This document shows positions 35,206 to 47,845 of a stretch of 64,000 nucleotides of DNA, one piece after another. The stretch is taken from contig JAVTVJ010000117.1 of NCBI GenBank assembly GCA_034509425.1, positions 2,170,001 to 2,234,000 of the forward strand, in the 5' to 3' direction. Both the position numbers and the translations under genes were made by a program. The DNA comes from Eopsaltria australis (lineage: Eukaryota > Chordata > Aves > Passeriformes > Petroicidae). Numbering within the stretch: the stretch's first letter is position 1; each line of letters begins with the position of its first letter. Under the pieces are notes generated by a model. It did not search any database, was not told the DNA's origin, and saw only the letters and a program-made list of their open reading frames with translations.

Positions 35206-37514
35206 TAGAAACATAGAGTTTTTGAAAGTACACAGCTTGATCACAACATATGAAAACCAAATAACACCTCAACCCATTTGTTTATTTTGTCAATCCTTGC
35301 CTGATTGAAATTTCAAAACAAAAACCTCTTGGTGGGCAACATCTCATAAGAACACTCTAACAGCTTTAAAGTACTTTAAACATGCAGAAAAATAGAAAAA
35401 ACTACTCAAGACAGGAGACAGACTCTGCTTGCTGAACTTGAATGCCTTTTTTCCCCAGAAAGAGAACTGTATTCTCATGAAGTGTGCAGAATTCTAGAAA
35501 CTTCCTGTTTGCAGAAACAACGAGCAGAATAACACCAGAATACACAGAATTTGAGGCACTATAAGCCACCCTCACACTTCAGGTGGGCACTGAGATGCAG
35601 CTCATTTCCTCTCTCAAAAACATGCTCAGGACTGTCACAGGAGGGACCCTGGGCAGCAGCACTCCAGGCAAAGTTCCTGGGAATGCATCAGCTCTCTGGC
35701 TCCAGGAGCAGGGCACAGCCAACATGTACCAGACTTGAGCACTTCTTTGAAACCCCATTACCTTTGAAGACAATAATTAACAATAACAAATGCACTCTAA
35801 GTCAGGATTTATGTCCTGGGGTTGTTGAACTGAACTAAAATTGGAAGATAAATTTGCAATAGGGGTGAATGCAATGAAAGAGAACAAACGAAGCATAAAG
35901 AAATTCATAATAAACACTAGAGATTATTTATGCAGATTACATTAGATGCTAAAATAAAGTGCCTCAGCAAAGGAACAGCATAACAGGATGGCAGGTTTAT
36001 TAGCCTGTACGTGCCAATAATCAATTTATTGCTATTTGCCTTGTGTCTGTCTTAGCTATTTACATTGTAAAGATTTGGGGTCTGAAACACCATCTCTCTG
36101 TGTATTTGTGTGGTGGCTCATACAGCTGGTATAGGCTGAAGTACTATGGCACTTGCATACTGGTTAAAAAAATCTGTCCCTATATTAGTCAAATGATGAG
36201 ACAACATTATTTATCTAGTTTAAAGTGCAGTTGGAAGAGAAAAGGGCATCTTCCCTAAGTACTAAAGCTGGAATTCAAGAATTCTGTAGAAGTTCTCAAA
36301 AAATTAAGAATATTTTTTAAGTTACACAGTGATGCATTTATGAAGGACACAGAAGCATTTGTATTTAAAAAAACAGAACAAAAGGAAAAAAACTCTTTTA
36401 CTCATTTTAACAGTACAACCAAACTGACATCTTCAAACTGCAGAGACAAAAAAAACTTCTTAGAAATGAAGTCACTTCAAAAGAATACTGGGAATCATTA
36501 AATGTTATAAAGGCCACCAAGCAGAGTAAAACAGAAATGATAATACTGAAACAGCTCTGAGGAGCCCATCATCACCATCACTGATACCATTATCCTAATA
36601 GAGTCCTCCAGGCTACTTAGTTTCTTGGAAGACCTGTCAAGAGAACATTTAAATTCCAAACCAGGTATCATTCCAACAGAAAAAAAATGCTTTGGTCTGC
36701 ACACTATGTAAGAGCAGGGACATTTTGAAGTAGATAAAATCTGGCCATTTAAGCAGAAAAACAACGAAGTCAGTATGAAATACACACTGGTCTTGCATAC
36801 CAATGTTAAAAAATATTCAAGATTAGTGCTTCTAGAAATATGCTATTATTGTTCTGCAACCTTTTTCCCCCTAGAGAAGGGAAGGAGAGACTTAAGGCAT
36901 AGATTTGCTTCTCTCTCAACATGTAATTAATTAGTTCCTTTGATGAGTTTATGAATTCAAATATTCTCACACTTGTCTTTAGGTTCCCTATACAGCGAAT
37001 AAATGAACATTAACATTCTATATAATGAAGTACTCATTCCAAATTAATTCATTAACTTTGCAAAAACACTGTCCCCATGTAACAGGAGCTTTGTTAAAAG
37101 CCTCGAATAAGTCAGCGTGTACGACACGACCCAGGAAGAGCAGCTATTGTTCTTACCCCATTTAGTGTCAGAGAAATGCTGAATTTCAGAAATTACACTA
37201 TAATAGCTGGAAAGGGGAATTCATTATGCTTACAGTGTCAGTATCCTGTTGACCTTTTTAGTCACCTTAACAGGTGACAGAGACCTCGCTGCTTCAGCTC
37301 CTTACAACTGGCTGTACCAAGCAGATCGAGCGCTTCCTCCTGCCTCACCCAGTGTCACAAACCCAGAATCAAATTAAATGCCCATGCTGACTTTCCCAGC
37401 CAGAGAAGGAACCCTGAACCATCAAACTGAGGACACAAGAGATCCAAAATTTCACTAGAATTTGTAGGAAACAGATCTCCTGCATGGATACCCCAAATCT
37501 TGGACAACTGGCTT

Positions 37515-37805
37515 TAAGACATGGAATCACAGAATTGTTAAGGTTGGAAAAAACCTCCAAGATCATCATTGTTCAACTCAGTCCAGCACCACCAGCATGT
37601 TCACCACACAACCATGTCCCCAAGTGCCACATCCACACATTTTCTGGAGCACTTTCAGGGATGATGATTTCACCACCACCCTGGGCAGCCTGTTCTAATG
37701 TTTTCCAACCATTTCACTGACGAAATGTTTCCTAACATCCAATCAAAACATCCCCTGGTGCAACTTGAGCCTATTTCCTCTCTTCTTTTGTTACCTGGGA
37801 GAAAA
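37515..37805 (-). mobile_element. CR1 LINE 3'-end fragment, antisense
   Basis: AATCACAGAATTGTTAAGGT, TGGAAAAAACCTCCAAGATC, GAGCACTTTCAGGGATGATG, CACCACCCTGGGCAGCCTGT and GAAATGTTTCCTAACATCCA are the complement of a CR1 3' end, continuing through CCCCTGGTGCAACTTGAGCC. It is about 290 bp, non-coding and inserted in the TRAPPC9 F-G intron in the same direction as the gene. Confidence 0.9.
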
Positions 37806-40057
37806 GACCAACACCCAATAAAATGTCAAAATTCAGCATAAATAAATGGGGAAAAACAATCCTAAACTTATACATGCAGTAAGAGGCTCTCAGCATATCA
37901 TTTCTGTTGAGAAGCAAGATCATGGAGCTGTGGTTCACCCATTCATGAATCTCCCAAATCAATGTTCAGCAACAGTCAAAAAAGCAAATGATAAATTGTG
38001 CACTACCCCATGATTATAAGGAAAGTAATGTAAAGTAAAATAAAGAGCATCATTAGGTCATTACAGAAACAAATAGATCACCTTTCAAACTGTGTGTACA
38101 GCCTCCCTCAAACAGAACTGAGAGTTAAACAGGGACAAGGCTGATGTGTGGAACAGTTTCCATAATAGGGACAATTAAGCCCTCAACAGTTAGAAATCTC
38201 CAGTCTGCTGTGACAATACCCTGGGAAAATGCATCAAATCCCTGCAGGAACCATGTTTAGAAGATGTACTGTGACCTCTCTCATGTAATACAAAAACCTG
38301 GGAACACAAAGACACCAGTAACTGCAAAGCTGCTAAAAAGTAATTTAGCTGTGACTCTTCTTGCCACGGCATGTTGTGAAGTGCTAACAGGAAGAATGAA
38401 GGAATTCAGGAAAGAGAAACCCCCTAAGGATGAGTAACAGTGCCTAAAAGCAGAGAAACCATATTCAGCCCTGGAAGCTCCTGAGCTAACAACAATTGGA
38501 GGCCAAAAGCCTAGAGGAAAACAGAAGTGTGTGCACAGTATTTCCTGCATTGTCCCACTGGAATCTGCTCTTGGCCACTGCCAGGATATTGGACTGGATG
38601 GTCACTGATCTGATCCTGTGCAACCACTTGAGGTTTTGCTTTCTAGAAAAACACCCAGCATTTTTCTGTGTGAGACAGCACACAGAACATACACTTGGTT
38701 TACTTTCCAATTGGATAAATGGGTATCATCAGAAACATCAGTAATTTATCCCTTCTGTGCCATGTTCTGACTATAAACAGCATAAAAGGAAACAGTTCCA
38801 GCAGCAAATTAAAAGCCATGAAAGTAAAATTTACCCTACCAAACACATTACTTTTAAAAGACAAAAGTATTTTGATCATCATTGTAAATGTGATTGGTCT
38901 TCAAAAGAAACAGATACCACAGCTACCTCTGATTGGAAGTTATGTCATAGTTGCCATTGATTTTTCTAGCTCTCTACTGTTGTTCCCATCAGGCTCTTAC
39001 CTTCTTTTTGGAAAGTACAGCATTTGTAAAGTTAAAAGCTATGCATAAAAAATAAAGTAGCAACTAAATTGTCAGTGCACTTAGCATCTCTAACAACACT
39101 TTCAAAGGACACAGAGCTCACAGCACCCACAGATACCAAAGTCCCAACAAAGCATTAAAGGATCCTACTCCTTCACCATCAATGAATGAGGAAAGGTTAA
39201 ATTGTTTCAGCTACACAACCTTTCAGAGAAGCAGGAGGTAATAGTAAGGTAAAAAAGTTAAAAGATTTTGTTCATCTGTGGTCCCATAGGAGTTGGATAC
39301 AGGTAAACAGAGGCCAAAATCCAAATCCCAAATCCCAAAGCTGCTCAGTGTCCATCCCAAGAAGTATGTTATCATCATCTCCTACAGAATACTTTGGGTT
39401 TATATTATTTCATCGGAAAAGCTTCTAAGCAAGTGCATCTTCAGAACCTTTTGGAGACTGTGCAAAAAAAGGAATTCTTGTTTATATGTGGATCTATACA
39501 TCTCTATATGCATCTATACCTCCTATTAAACTTCTCTTGCTATCAAGGGACATTTCTCAAAGTCTCAATTCCCTGGCACCTCTGTTTTCACAATGTCAGG
39601 GTGTGCTCTTCCTTCACTATCAGCATTTTCAAGAAGTTCTAAATTGAACCTTAGTGTAGCAACACAGTAGGGCTTGTGCAGTTGAGTCCTGAAATGTTTT
39701 AAAAGTATATTTTACATTATGGAGTTTTCAAAACCAAAATCTTTCAATCATTACTAAGAATTACTATAATTTTTGTCTAAATGCATTTGCAAGGTAACTC
39801 ACAGAAATCATTCCTATTCAACCTGAGTAAGCTCTGCATGCAATTTTGTTGTATTTTTCTATACTAAAAGATTACTTACAATGGTAATGCATACCTGCAA
39901 GTGGATCCTGGGAAAAAATCCAAATAACTGAGAGTTTTTAATAGAGGAATATCTTGTTTTGTCAGGTTAATTTAATCAGTGTAAACATATCAGACAAATG
40001 AAAAAATACAGAGTAGAGTAATTACTCCAGCAAGACTGTGTGTTTTATTATAAAAAG

Positions 40058-40094
40058 GAAATCCTTATTACAAGTATCTGGTACTTGTAATTCC
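40058..40094. repeat. Inverted repeat with 10-bp perfect core and bulged extension
   Basis: ATTACAAGTA (40067-40076), loop TCTGG, TACTTGTAAT (40082-40091) pair perfectly. Allowing a 7-base bulge on the left, GGAA and TTCC extend the stem so that GGAA+TTACAAGTA pairs with TACTTGTAATTCC. It lies about 540 bases left of exon F, that is, in its downstream intron. Origin is unknown. Confidence 0.8.
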
Positions 40095-40634
40095 AAATAA
40101 TTCTAATAGAAGCAAACACTGTGGCTTCCTTTTATTCAAAGTAAGTTTAAGCACATGAGACTTTCTCTGCAGTACAAATATTAGGGGGATTATGCCTTAA
40201 ATTTCAGTCTGTCACTTTAGGCAAAACTGCACTCAGCAATCATTCAGAATTCTGCAATCCTGGATAATTCAATAATCAACTCAATGCTATTTTTCTCTAA
40301 ACTCCACTAATGTTTGTGAATTATTTTTCTTTACCTTCATAAGGAAGGGATACACAGAGATACCTCAAAAACACTGTCAAAAGTATTTTTAAATATAGCA
40401 GGGCAAGTTCTCATGATGGGGAAGTTGGGCCAGATTCTTATGCCCACAGCTGTCTCAGAAATTCACCCTTCAATCTGCAAAGCTCAGCCAAGGGCTGTCT
40501 TTGCTTTGAAAGACACAAATATTCAAACACGCAGCCACATCATAAATCAATTTAACACAAAAGGCACAGCAATTAGAAAAGTGTTTCCAGCAGCACCCAC
40601 AACCCTCCTAAGCAAGGAGAAATGAAAAACTCAC

Positions 40635-40787
40635 CATCACTGAAATCCTGCAGAAGGTTTTCTTGGCATGAAAAGTCCAGCTTCACTTTAATGTTTACAA
40701 TAAATGTTGCAATCTTTCCAGGTTTTAGAGGAAACTGGCAGAGGGTGTCTTCTAGATTCCAGCTCAAGAAATCTCCATACAGCTTCT
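40635..40787 (-). CDS. TRAPPC9: TRAPPC9 internal exon F
   Basis: This 153-bp exon has acceptor GATACAG and donor GATG|GTGAG. It completes a Glu codon and encodes [18 protein letters not shown], then [17 protein letters not shown] and [15 protein letters not shown], ending with one base of an Asp codon. The PLKPGK and [12 protein letters not shown] blocks are again beta-sandwich-like and characteristic of TRAPPC9. The frame has no stop and both neighbours join in phase. The upstream intron is 6.9 kb and holds the ERVL-like LTR and a CR1. Confidence 0.96.
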
Positions 40788-42950
40788 CTGTATCAAAATA
40801 AGTCAATATTTCATAAGCATAAGCCCTGCATTAAGGAAGTTTCAGTTTAGAACTGCTGTAGAGAGTACCAACCAATTTGTCATGTCCTGTATAAAATCTA
40901 GAATATTCAGAATTAGGGTATTAAAAAATGTAGCACTAGAAAGATAGAGAAGTTCCTGGGTACTGACACTGATCAGGAATCATACAGATCACAAAGCTAA
41001 AAATATGAATTTAAGTGAAGAAGACCACTACCAGAAAAAAAAAAATTGCACAATAGGAAGCATTAAATAGAAACTTTAAATATAGCCTGCAAGGGTTCTA
41101 AAAATTCATGTAGTTTTGAATCCTACACAGTTCAACTCAGGAGGTGTCACATGAATGCAGAGCACTTTTCATCAAAATACACCAAATTTCATCAGTTGAA
41201 ATTCTGAAACAGCTGTAACATCATTCTTCAGTTACTTATTGAGCAATGGAGAAGGCTTCGAACACTATTGGCTTTCATCTTTTTATAAAGTCCTTTCTAA
41301 AAGCTGAGAGGTAGCTTTTTATAAGACCCAATCATTATGGATGCTGCCAGACAGGATTAGTCCATGTCAAAAGAAAATGTGTTTAATAAATTATTTATCA
41401 TTGGTCCATTTGAGATAGGGGATCTGTGATTATTAAGTCCTCCCTCATAAGTCTGACATGCCAGAAAATTATACAAGGGGGGGAAAAGCCCAGAATTTAC
41501 AGATCATCTGCACTGGCTTTTCAGTTCTGGCCTGGGTCAACCCATCCCATCCAGATATTCATTCATAAATGCTAAATACTACAAGAAAGTCCATTGATAC
41601 ATAAAATAAGCATGATGGTTTGAGTGGGAGAGTCCTAAAGATATTTTATTGATCTATTATAGCAATGCTTGTTATCTCCAAAGTATATTGGAGAATTCTT
41701 CTAAAAGCTCATTTAAACACTGTTGGAGCACAGCTTTGCACAACAGGGACCACTGAAAGTCACACAGTTCATCTCTACATCCTCCCAGGCTACTTGGTAA
41801 GAGCAAGGTAAATTAAAACCTGCTGGGATTTCAGAACCTTTCCAAAACCATCATCTAAGATCCACCTGAGGGAACAGGGTGGGCAGACTGCCTCAACTAC
41901 TACAGCCAGGAATAAAACAGCAATCAGAATTCCAGATTATGTCCAAATCGTGTTGATTTGCATAGAAACCTTTGTTTTCCTTTCCTAGGGAAGGAGAAAA
42001 CAAAGAAAATATTTTTTCCATGAACTTCTACCTAAACAATAACAGCTTTGTCTGAAAGATATTCTTCTCACAGACCAGGTGTTGTGTCTTTCCCCACCAA
42101 ATCAATAGTACAGATTTCTTTATAAAAAAACAAAGATGAGGTAAAAATAAAAAATCCTCCCAGGATCCCAGATTTAAGGATTTTCCTTAAACTCACCTCC
42201 ACCTCACCTAATGATTTAGCTGGAACCATATCACCATTCTGATCATTTTCTTCTACTTTCAAGAAAAGAAGCAGTTTGATAAGGATGGCAATCTCTATCC
42301 CTTTTTCCTGGTAAGTAAAAATCCAATATGCTAAAGGAATGTTTTCCCTCCATGTAAACAAAGGACGTACCCCAAGCAGTGGAGCACTAAACTGTTTTCA
42401 AAATATGTTTTCATTAAGTAAGAGATTTATTTGAAGACATTACAAGTGAAAAGACTTTTGAAGTGAGAATAGCCTTTGCAGATACTTCGTAATTAACACC
42501 AGTAATTACAACACAAGATCTAAATGCTTGAGCTAAAAGCTAAGCCGTAGATGTAGAGAAACATCTAATTTATATTTATCTGACACTTGGTTATAGTTTA
42601 ACAATGTTGACCTTGTTCAGTAATCAGTATTACAATGAATTACACTCTTTCAGTTCAGTGGAAGGCTAATTTGGGGCAAGCCTGCATTCAGCTCTTTCTC
42701 CAGTCCAAAATCTGTGTTTAGCAAACATATTAAGTTGCAAGCAAGTGTTACCAGGAGTTGTAAATAGCAACCTGTTTCATCATCACTAAAATCCTAACAA
42801 ATATCACCTAAAAGCTTACCCAGAAACTAACTTTGGGTTATCCTGGGCCAATCTAACTTTTAACAGATTTTAAGGTCTGCCAAAGCAAAAGCCCACGCTG
42901 ACACTTTGCACAGAGAAACTTGATAGAAAAGTCTTTTGAGATCACAAGAA

Positions 42951-42984
42951 CTTCAATTCTTTTCAGTCTTCAATTCTTTTCAGT
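42951..42984. repeat. Perfect tandem duplication of a 17-mer
   Basis: CTTCAATTCTTTTCAGT occurs twice back to back, followed by a further partial CTT. It is probably a recent slippage or repair event. Confidence 0.95.
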
Positions 42985-43139
42985 CTTAAATCCCCTTAAA
43001 TCTGGCTTTTTACTATAGTTTATTTTATAAACTCAAAATAACTATCAGTTCTAAATGCACAGGCATTGGCATTCATACATTTTAACTTCTCCTAGACCTA
43101 GGTAGATAGAAATGAACCTGCAGGACTTGTTATGTTCTT

Positions 43140-43693
43140 TACAATGTGGTAACACATTTAGGAAGGAAAGAAGGTATTGCACAGAAGTGATTGTGTTCAG
43201 AGGAGAGTGAGATTGTGCGAGAGGAACAACCCTGCAGACACCAAACTCAGTGGAGAAGGAAAGGGCAGGAGATGCTCCAGGTGCCAGAGCTGAGATTCCC
43301 CTGCAGCCCAGGGAGGAGCCAGGGGAAGGACCCCTCTCCCTGAACAGCAGCAGGAACAACATGTGATGAAATGACTGTAACCCCCATCCCCATCTCCCTG
43401 TGCTACTGTGGGAGAGGATGGAAAATCCGGGAAAGAGGGAGTGGGTGGGGGTGGTGTTTTTAAGATATATTTTACTTCTAATTATCCCGTCCGATTTTGT
43501 GAGCAATAAAATTCAATTAATATCCCCAAGGTGAGTCTGTTTTGCCTGTGGCAGTAATCAGTGAGTGATCTCTCCTGGTCCTTAACTCATGAGACTTTCA
43601 TTATATTTCTCCCCCTGGCCTTTTGTGGAGAGGAGTGACAGAGCAGCTTTGATGGGTGTCTGGATCCATGCAGGGTCCTCCCCAATAACCCAA
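43140..43693 (+). mobile_element. Avian ERVL-type LTR, solo
   Basis: The right half follows a bird ERVL LTR I recognise: GTGTTTTTAAGATATATTTT, TTCTAATTATCCCGTCCGAT, AATAAAATTCAATTAATATC, CCCAAGGTGAGTCTGTTTTG, GTGAGTGATCTCTCCTGGTC and GTGACAGAGCAGCTTTGATG. The left half has TTGCACAGAAGTGATTGTGT, ACACCAAACTCAGTGGAGAA and GCTCCAGGTGCCAGAGCTGA. No retroviral internal region or second LTR is next to it, so it is a solo LTR left by recombination or a truncated copy. The exact ends and target duplication could not be fixed. Confidence 0.78.
43505..43510 (+). promoter_or_regulatory. Poly(A) signal AATAAA in ERVL-type LTR
   Basis: A canonical hexamer at the expected place in the LTR, upstream of the GTGAGTCTGTTTTG stretch. 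It is on the plus strand and so antisense to TRAPPC9; it would not cut the TRAPPC9 transcript. Confidence 0.6.
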
Positions 43694-45289
43694 CTCCAAT
43701 TTGAAAGAATTCCCAAAGTTTTCTTGAGCAAAAAAAGGTAAATAGATCTAGTCGTGGATATTCACAGTTCTTGCTGAACCTCAGAGTAGATTTTTCTTTT
43801 GTGGCCTGGCAGATGTTTTCAAAGGCCATGGGAAGAATGCAGCTGGACTGGCTAGCCTGTTTTTCTGTTTACATTCCTGAGGTCTGTCACTTCCAGGAAA
43901 GATCAGTGATGATTTGCTTCATCCAGTGTGTGTGCCTGGGCTCACCACTTGTGCTAAGATTGCCTGGTGGGCTCTTCTCAAGTCTCAAGTTTGAAAACAT
44001 CAGGGTTATATTTGCCCCTGAGTGGATCAAATAGTTGGTTTATCCAAGCCTTTGGACTGCACTCCCTTAACTGAGACATAACAAGCCTCTAACAGAAGCT
44101 GACTGGAGCCAAAGGGAAGGCATCCAGCTCTGCACAGGTCATCTTTCCAAAAAAAGGATTAAGCTGTCTGAGCCGGTGAGGGACAGTTAAGGTGACACAG
44201 AGCTGACCCTGACAGAATGGGTATGTGATGTCCAACCTACAGATGCCCCAGCCTGGCTCAGGGGTGCAGTGAGACACTAAAAGCCATGACAGACATGTCT
44301 GTTGTGGCAGCATGACAAGTCCCTCTTGCTGATCTGCCTCAGGATCTATTCCATAACACACGGCTGCTGAAGGACTCAAAACCCTGTGATGTCCTTCATG
44401 AACTGCACAGCAGGAGCTGCAAGCTCTTATTTATCTGAGGGCCTGAATGGAAAACCCAGAGGTGCATCTGATAGTGACAGAAGAGAAGTAAGGGAAGGCA
44501 AGTGTGAAATTCTTACCTCCAGAGGTTCTCATTAACATCACAACACTCAAAACAATGCCAGAGAAGTTGGCTTCCTCAAGGACAGTGACTGGCTGTGAGT
44601 GGCTAGAATTGCTAACATAACAAAGGAGGGACTCAGGTCACTGCACTGATGGCAAATCCCATCCAGTAATTCCAACAACAATAAAATAGAGAAGGCTTGC
44701 CATTTACAGCACTCATCTTTGTGCTAAAAGCTGTGGCTCCAGAAAGTAGGGAACTGGGTCAGGCAGGCAACAGCTGCAAGAGATTCACAAGCAACTGCCA
44801 AGACTAAAAGAACCAAAGCAAATCAGGTGGAACAAAAGTTGACTGAAAGCTCTTTGTATTTGGCTGGAATTGGCCAACAGCTTCTCATGGGCTCCTGACC
44901 TGACAGGCAAGCTGTGGCCAGGCAGATGGAGGTGACCCCCAGCTTTCAAGGAGACCTTGAGCAGCTTGAACAGACACATTTCAGTGAGGAGTAGCACAGA
45001 ACACCCAAGAGAAAACTTCTTACTACACTATGGACAGTTCACAAGAACCTGCACATGCTCTCAATTTGATGTGTAACACCAAGGGTTTGTGTTGCTGCTG
45101 GAGATGGTTTAATGTCATATCACCATGAGTTCCATGCATGTATTCACTGACCAAACAGAGCTGCTGGCATTACCAATCTTTAGCTCCCTGTTCACCACCA
45201 GAATCCCATCTCACTGTACTGTCAGCCCATCCTCATGCATTTGTATCAATTTGTGGCCATAAGTAAACTGGAAGAGAGACCATGAAAAA

Positions 45290-45785
45290 AGGCAAAGGTC
45301 CACCCCCAACACAAGAAGGACCTGTTGGAAAAAGTCCAGAGGACGCCACTGGGTTGATCACAGGACCTCTGCTATGAGGACGGGCTAAGAGAGTTGGGGT
45401 TATTCATCCTGGGGAAGAGAAGGCTCTGGGTAGATCTTAGAGCCTCATCCAGTGCCTAAAGGGGCTCCAAGAGAGCTGGAGAGGGACTTTGGACAGGGCA
45501 TGTAGTGACAGAACAAAGGGCAATGGCTTCAAACTGACAGAGGGCAGGTTTAGCTAAAGTATTGGGAAGAAATTCTTCCCTGTGAAGGTGGGGAGGCCCT
45601 GGCACAGGTTGCCCAGAGAAGCTGTGACTGCCCCATGCCTGAGAGTGTTCAAGGCCAGGCTGGATGGGGTTCTGAGCAACCCGGGACAGTGGAAGGTGTC
45701 CCTGCCCCTGGCAGGAGAATTGGAACTCCAAGGTCTTTAAGATCCCTTCCCACCCAAACCATTCGTGATTGTTTCTATGATACTT
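45290..45785 (+). mobile_element. CR1 LINE 3' end, sense
   Basis: GTTGGAAAAAGTCCAGAGGA, GAGTTGGGGTTATTCATCCT, GGGGAAGAGAAGGCTCTGGG, TCCAAGAGAGCTGGAGAGGG, GGCACAGGTTGCCCAGAGAA, GTGGAAGGTGTCCCTGCCCC and ACCCAAACCATTCGTGATTG, then TTCTATGATA. This is nearly the same 3' segment as at 34.69-35.2 kb, including an ordered match over about 400 bases, so the two are probably from the same or related CR1 subfamilies. Confidence 0.93.
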
Positions 45786-47017
45786 TGCAACACCTCCGTG
45801 CAAACACATTTGAAATACCATAATTATTGTATGCTTCATGTGGACCATTAGTTCTTCTGCCATGGATAGCATTTTCCAGTACCTTACATTGTTTCCACAG
45901 CACAGTCATGTTCAAAGTCCCACTTTTTTTTTTTCCCTCCAATAACTCAGTTCATCTCAAGCACACAGTTCCAAAGACAGGGGTGCATTTCACTTCTGTG
46001 AGACAGCACAAGAAACTGAACATTCTGCTTGACAGGACCCTGGATCACCTTAAGTCCTGCTTTCAAAAGAAGGTTAAGATGATTTCCAGAGGTCCCTGCC
46101 CACCCAGACATTTCTGATTGCATGATTCTGATGGCACAGTTCTCACACTGTCAGAACAAATATCATTCAGCGCCTCTCAAAACTCACTCTTACTTCTGTT
46201 TTCCTGACACAGGGATTTAAGTTGCATTTTTCAAGTTTGCATGCTTATAGCTTACTCATCAGAAATTTTCCTTTTTCTGCTAAACAATTAGCATGCCCAA
46301 TAACATCTAAAACACTGTCAAATACACAAAGGGGCTTCATTGTAAACATCTTCTACAGAGAAAGAAAATGCAAGATGAAGAACAATTAAAAGTTTTACTG
46401 AAATTAGAGGTGAGTCTATCAACTCTTCTCCTTTTTCCCCACTGTTTTTAACAAAAGTTGTCATGGAGAGATGGTGTTTTAAAGTTGGCAGGAGTCTCTT
46501 TTCCAACACTGTGAACTCATTAACTGTTTAATATTACATACAAAAATTCTGATTAAGATGTGATTCACAGGCCCATATATCCCACCATTTAATACATAAA
46601 TCTCTCTATTTCACCTGAGTGCTGTGTTTGGCCTCTCCATTCCAAAGATGCAGCCCCTGGCCAGGAGGAGCATATTGGAATTTCTGAAATAAGAACAGTA
46701 AGTCATCATACGTTTCAACTCCTAAAGTTATTCCTGGTAACAAATCTCAGACCCAAAATCTATTTTGAGATGATTGGCAACTCCTATTCTCTGAGGTTGT
46801 GGAGAAAGGGATACTCTGTTATAAAAAAATCACGAGCTTGAATACTGAAATGAACAGAAATCACAAGGTATCACACTGCATTTTAATGCTCTGGCACTGA
46901 CAGAATAAAACCTGCAATAAAATAAAGTATTTATACTGTCAGTAAAGATTATGGTGCTTGTCACCTGCAGTTCTTCTGTTAAGATCATTTTCATAACAAT
47001 GCCTCAGAGGGCAAACC

Positions 47018-47031
47018 AAAAAAAAAAAAAA
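47018..47031. repeat. Poly(A) run, 14 bases
   Basis: A simple homopolymer run in the E-F intron. No retroposed body was recognised. Confidence 0.9.
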
Positions 47032-47681
47032 GTACATCACAAAACAAAAGCAGGATTCACCTATCAGACAGTTTTTTAATACTAACATGGACAGAATATT
47101 TCAAGAGAATTAAGTGTACAGAGGGGATGTGCTGTATTTCAACCAGAGCTTCAATTATTCTTTTAACTCACAATAGCTTATTTTATTTATTGCCTTGTCT
47201 TTTAAAGTCTTCTCTCAATTTTTTTCTTACTGCTCACTGAGGGAGATAGAAACAGGCTTATTTACTTCCACTCCCTAAAGTAGGACAACATTACTGCTAA
47301 TAGTAATTTATTTAATGAACTAATCAGCATATTTAGACATAAGGAGAAAATAATTTAGACCCAAGATTCTTCCTCTTTACTAGTAATTGCCTCAGGATTT
47401 TTTCTCCAAGTAACACTGAAATTAAATCCAGATTTCTAAAAAGCAGGTGACCCTTTAACACACAGATGGTTCTACAATTTCCTTCATCTTTCTACATTTT
47501 TTTACATTGTTTTTCATTTCTACATTCCTGCAATAAAATCAAACTGAATTATTTCAGCTCTGTAACAGGGACTATGATATTTATTCTAAACTTACCTAAA
47601 AGAAGTGTAACACAAATAATTTCCCTTCTAACAGAGGAGACATCAGCATGATTATTTCCAAATATAAATCAGCATACACAC

Positions 47682-47845
47682 CCTTGGTGTTGACTGTTTT
47701 TGCTGTCACCTCCAGTTTCTCCAATGGTTCTGTTCCAATATTTTCTAATTTAATGATGAGCTGCTGGGTCTCTCCATTGAACAGCTGGACAGACACATTA
47801 GTGGAGATTTCATCCCCTGAAGAAGGCTGAAGTGTATGAGCAGAC
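47682..47845 (-). CDS. TRAPPC9: TRAPPC9 internal exon E
   Basis: This 164-bp exon completes the Arg codon and then carries 54 whole codons plus one base. The acceptor is TTTGTAG. It reads [20 protein letters not shown], then [17 protein letters not shown] and [17 protein letters not shown]. The donor is AAGG|GTGTGTATG. Placing it one base earlier would break the frame, so the extra G that makes the Glu codon of the next exon fixes the boundary. The [24 protein letters not shown] segment is a classic Ig-like or Hydin-like beta repeat: a conserved N-x-G turn with alternating hydrophobic residues. It is intact and very similar to the mammalian protein. Confidence 0.97.

Larger units (their letters stand above)
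31444..40634 (-). other. TRAPPC9: TRAPPC9 intron between exons F and G (9,191 bp)
   Basis: It is bounded by donor GATG|GTGAG at its upstream (right) end and acceptor TTTTCCAG at its left end. It contains a head-to-head CR1 pair at 34.4-35.2 kb, an antisense CR1 at 37.5 kb, a pair of CCATGGTAAC motifs at 33.8 kb and an inverted repeat at 40.06-40.09 kb. The rest is AT-rich DNA in which I see no gene. Confidence 0.85.
40788..47681 (-). other. TRAPPC9: TRAPPC9 intron between exons E and F (6,894 bp)
   Basis: It is bounded by donor AAGG|GTGTGT (right) and acceptor GATACAG (left). It holds the ERVL-type LTR at 43.14-43.69 kb, a sense CR1 at 45.3-45.8 kb, a 17-bp tandem duplication at 42951-42984 and a 14-base A run at 47018-47031. 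No other coding sequence was recognised. Confidence 0.85.

Noticed and set aside
36498..36803. A 101-codon minus-strand frame with hydrophobic stretches in the F-G intron
   Set aside because: Exons F and G join exactly without it, it has no signal of splicing or homology, and similar chance frames occur throughout the AT-rich introns.
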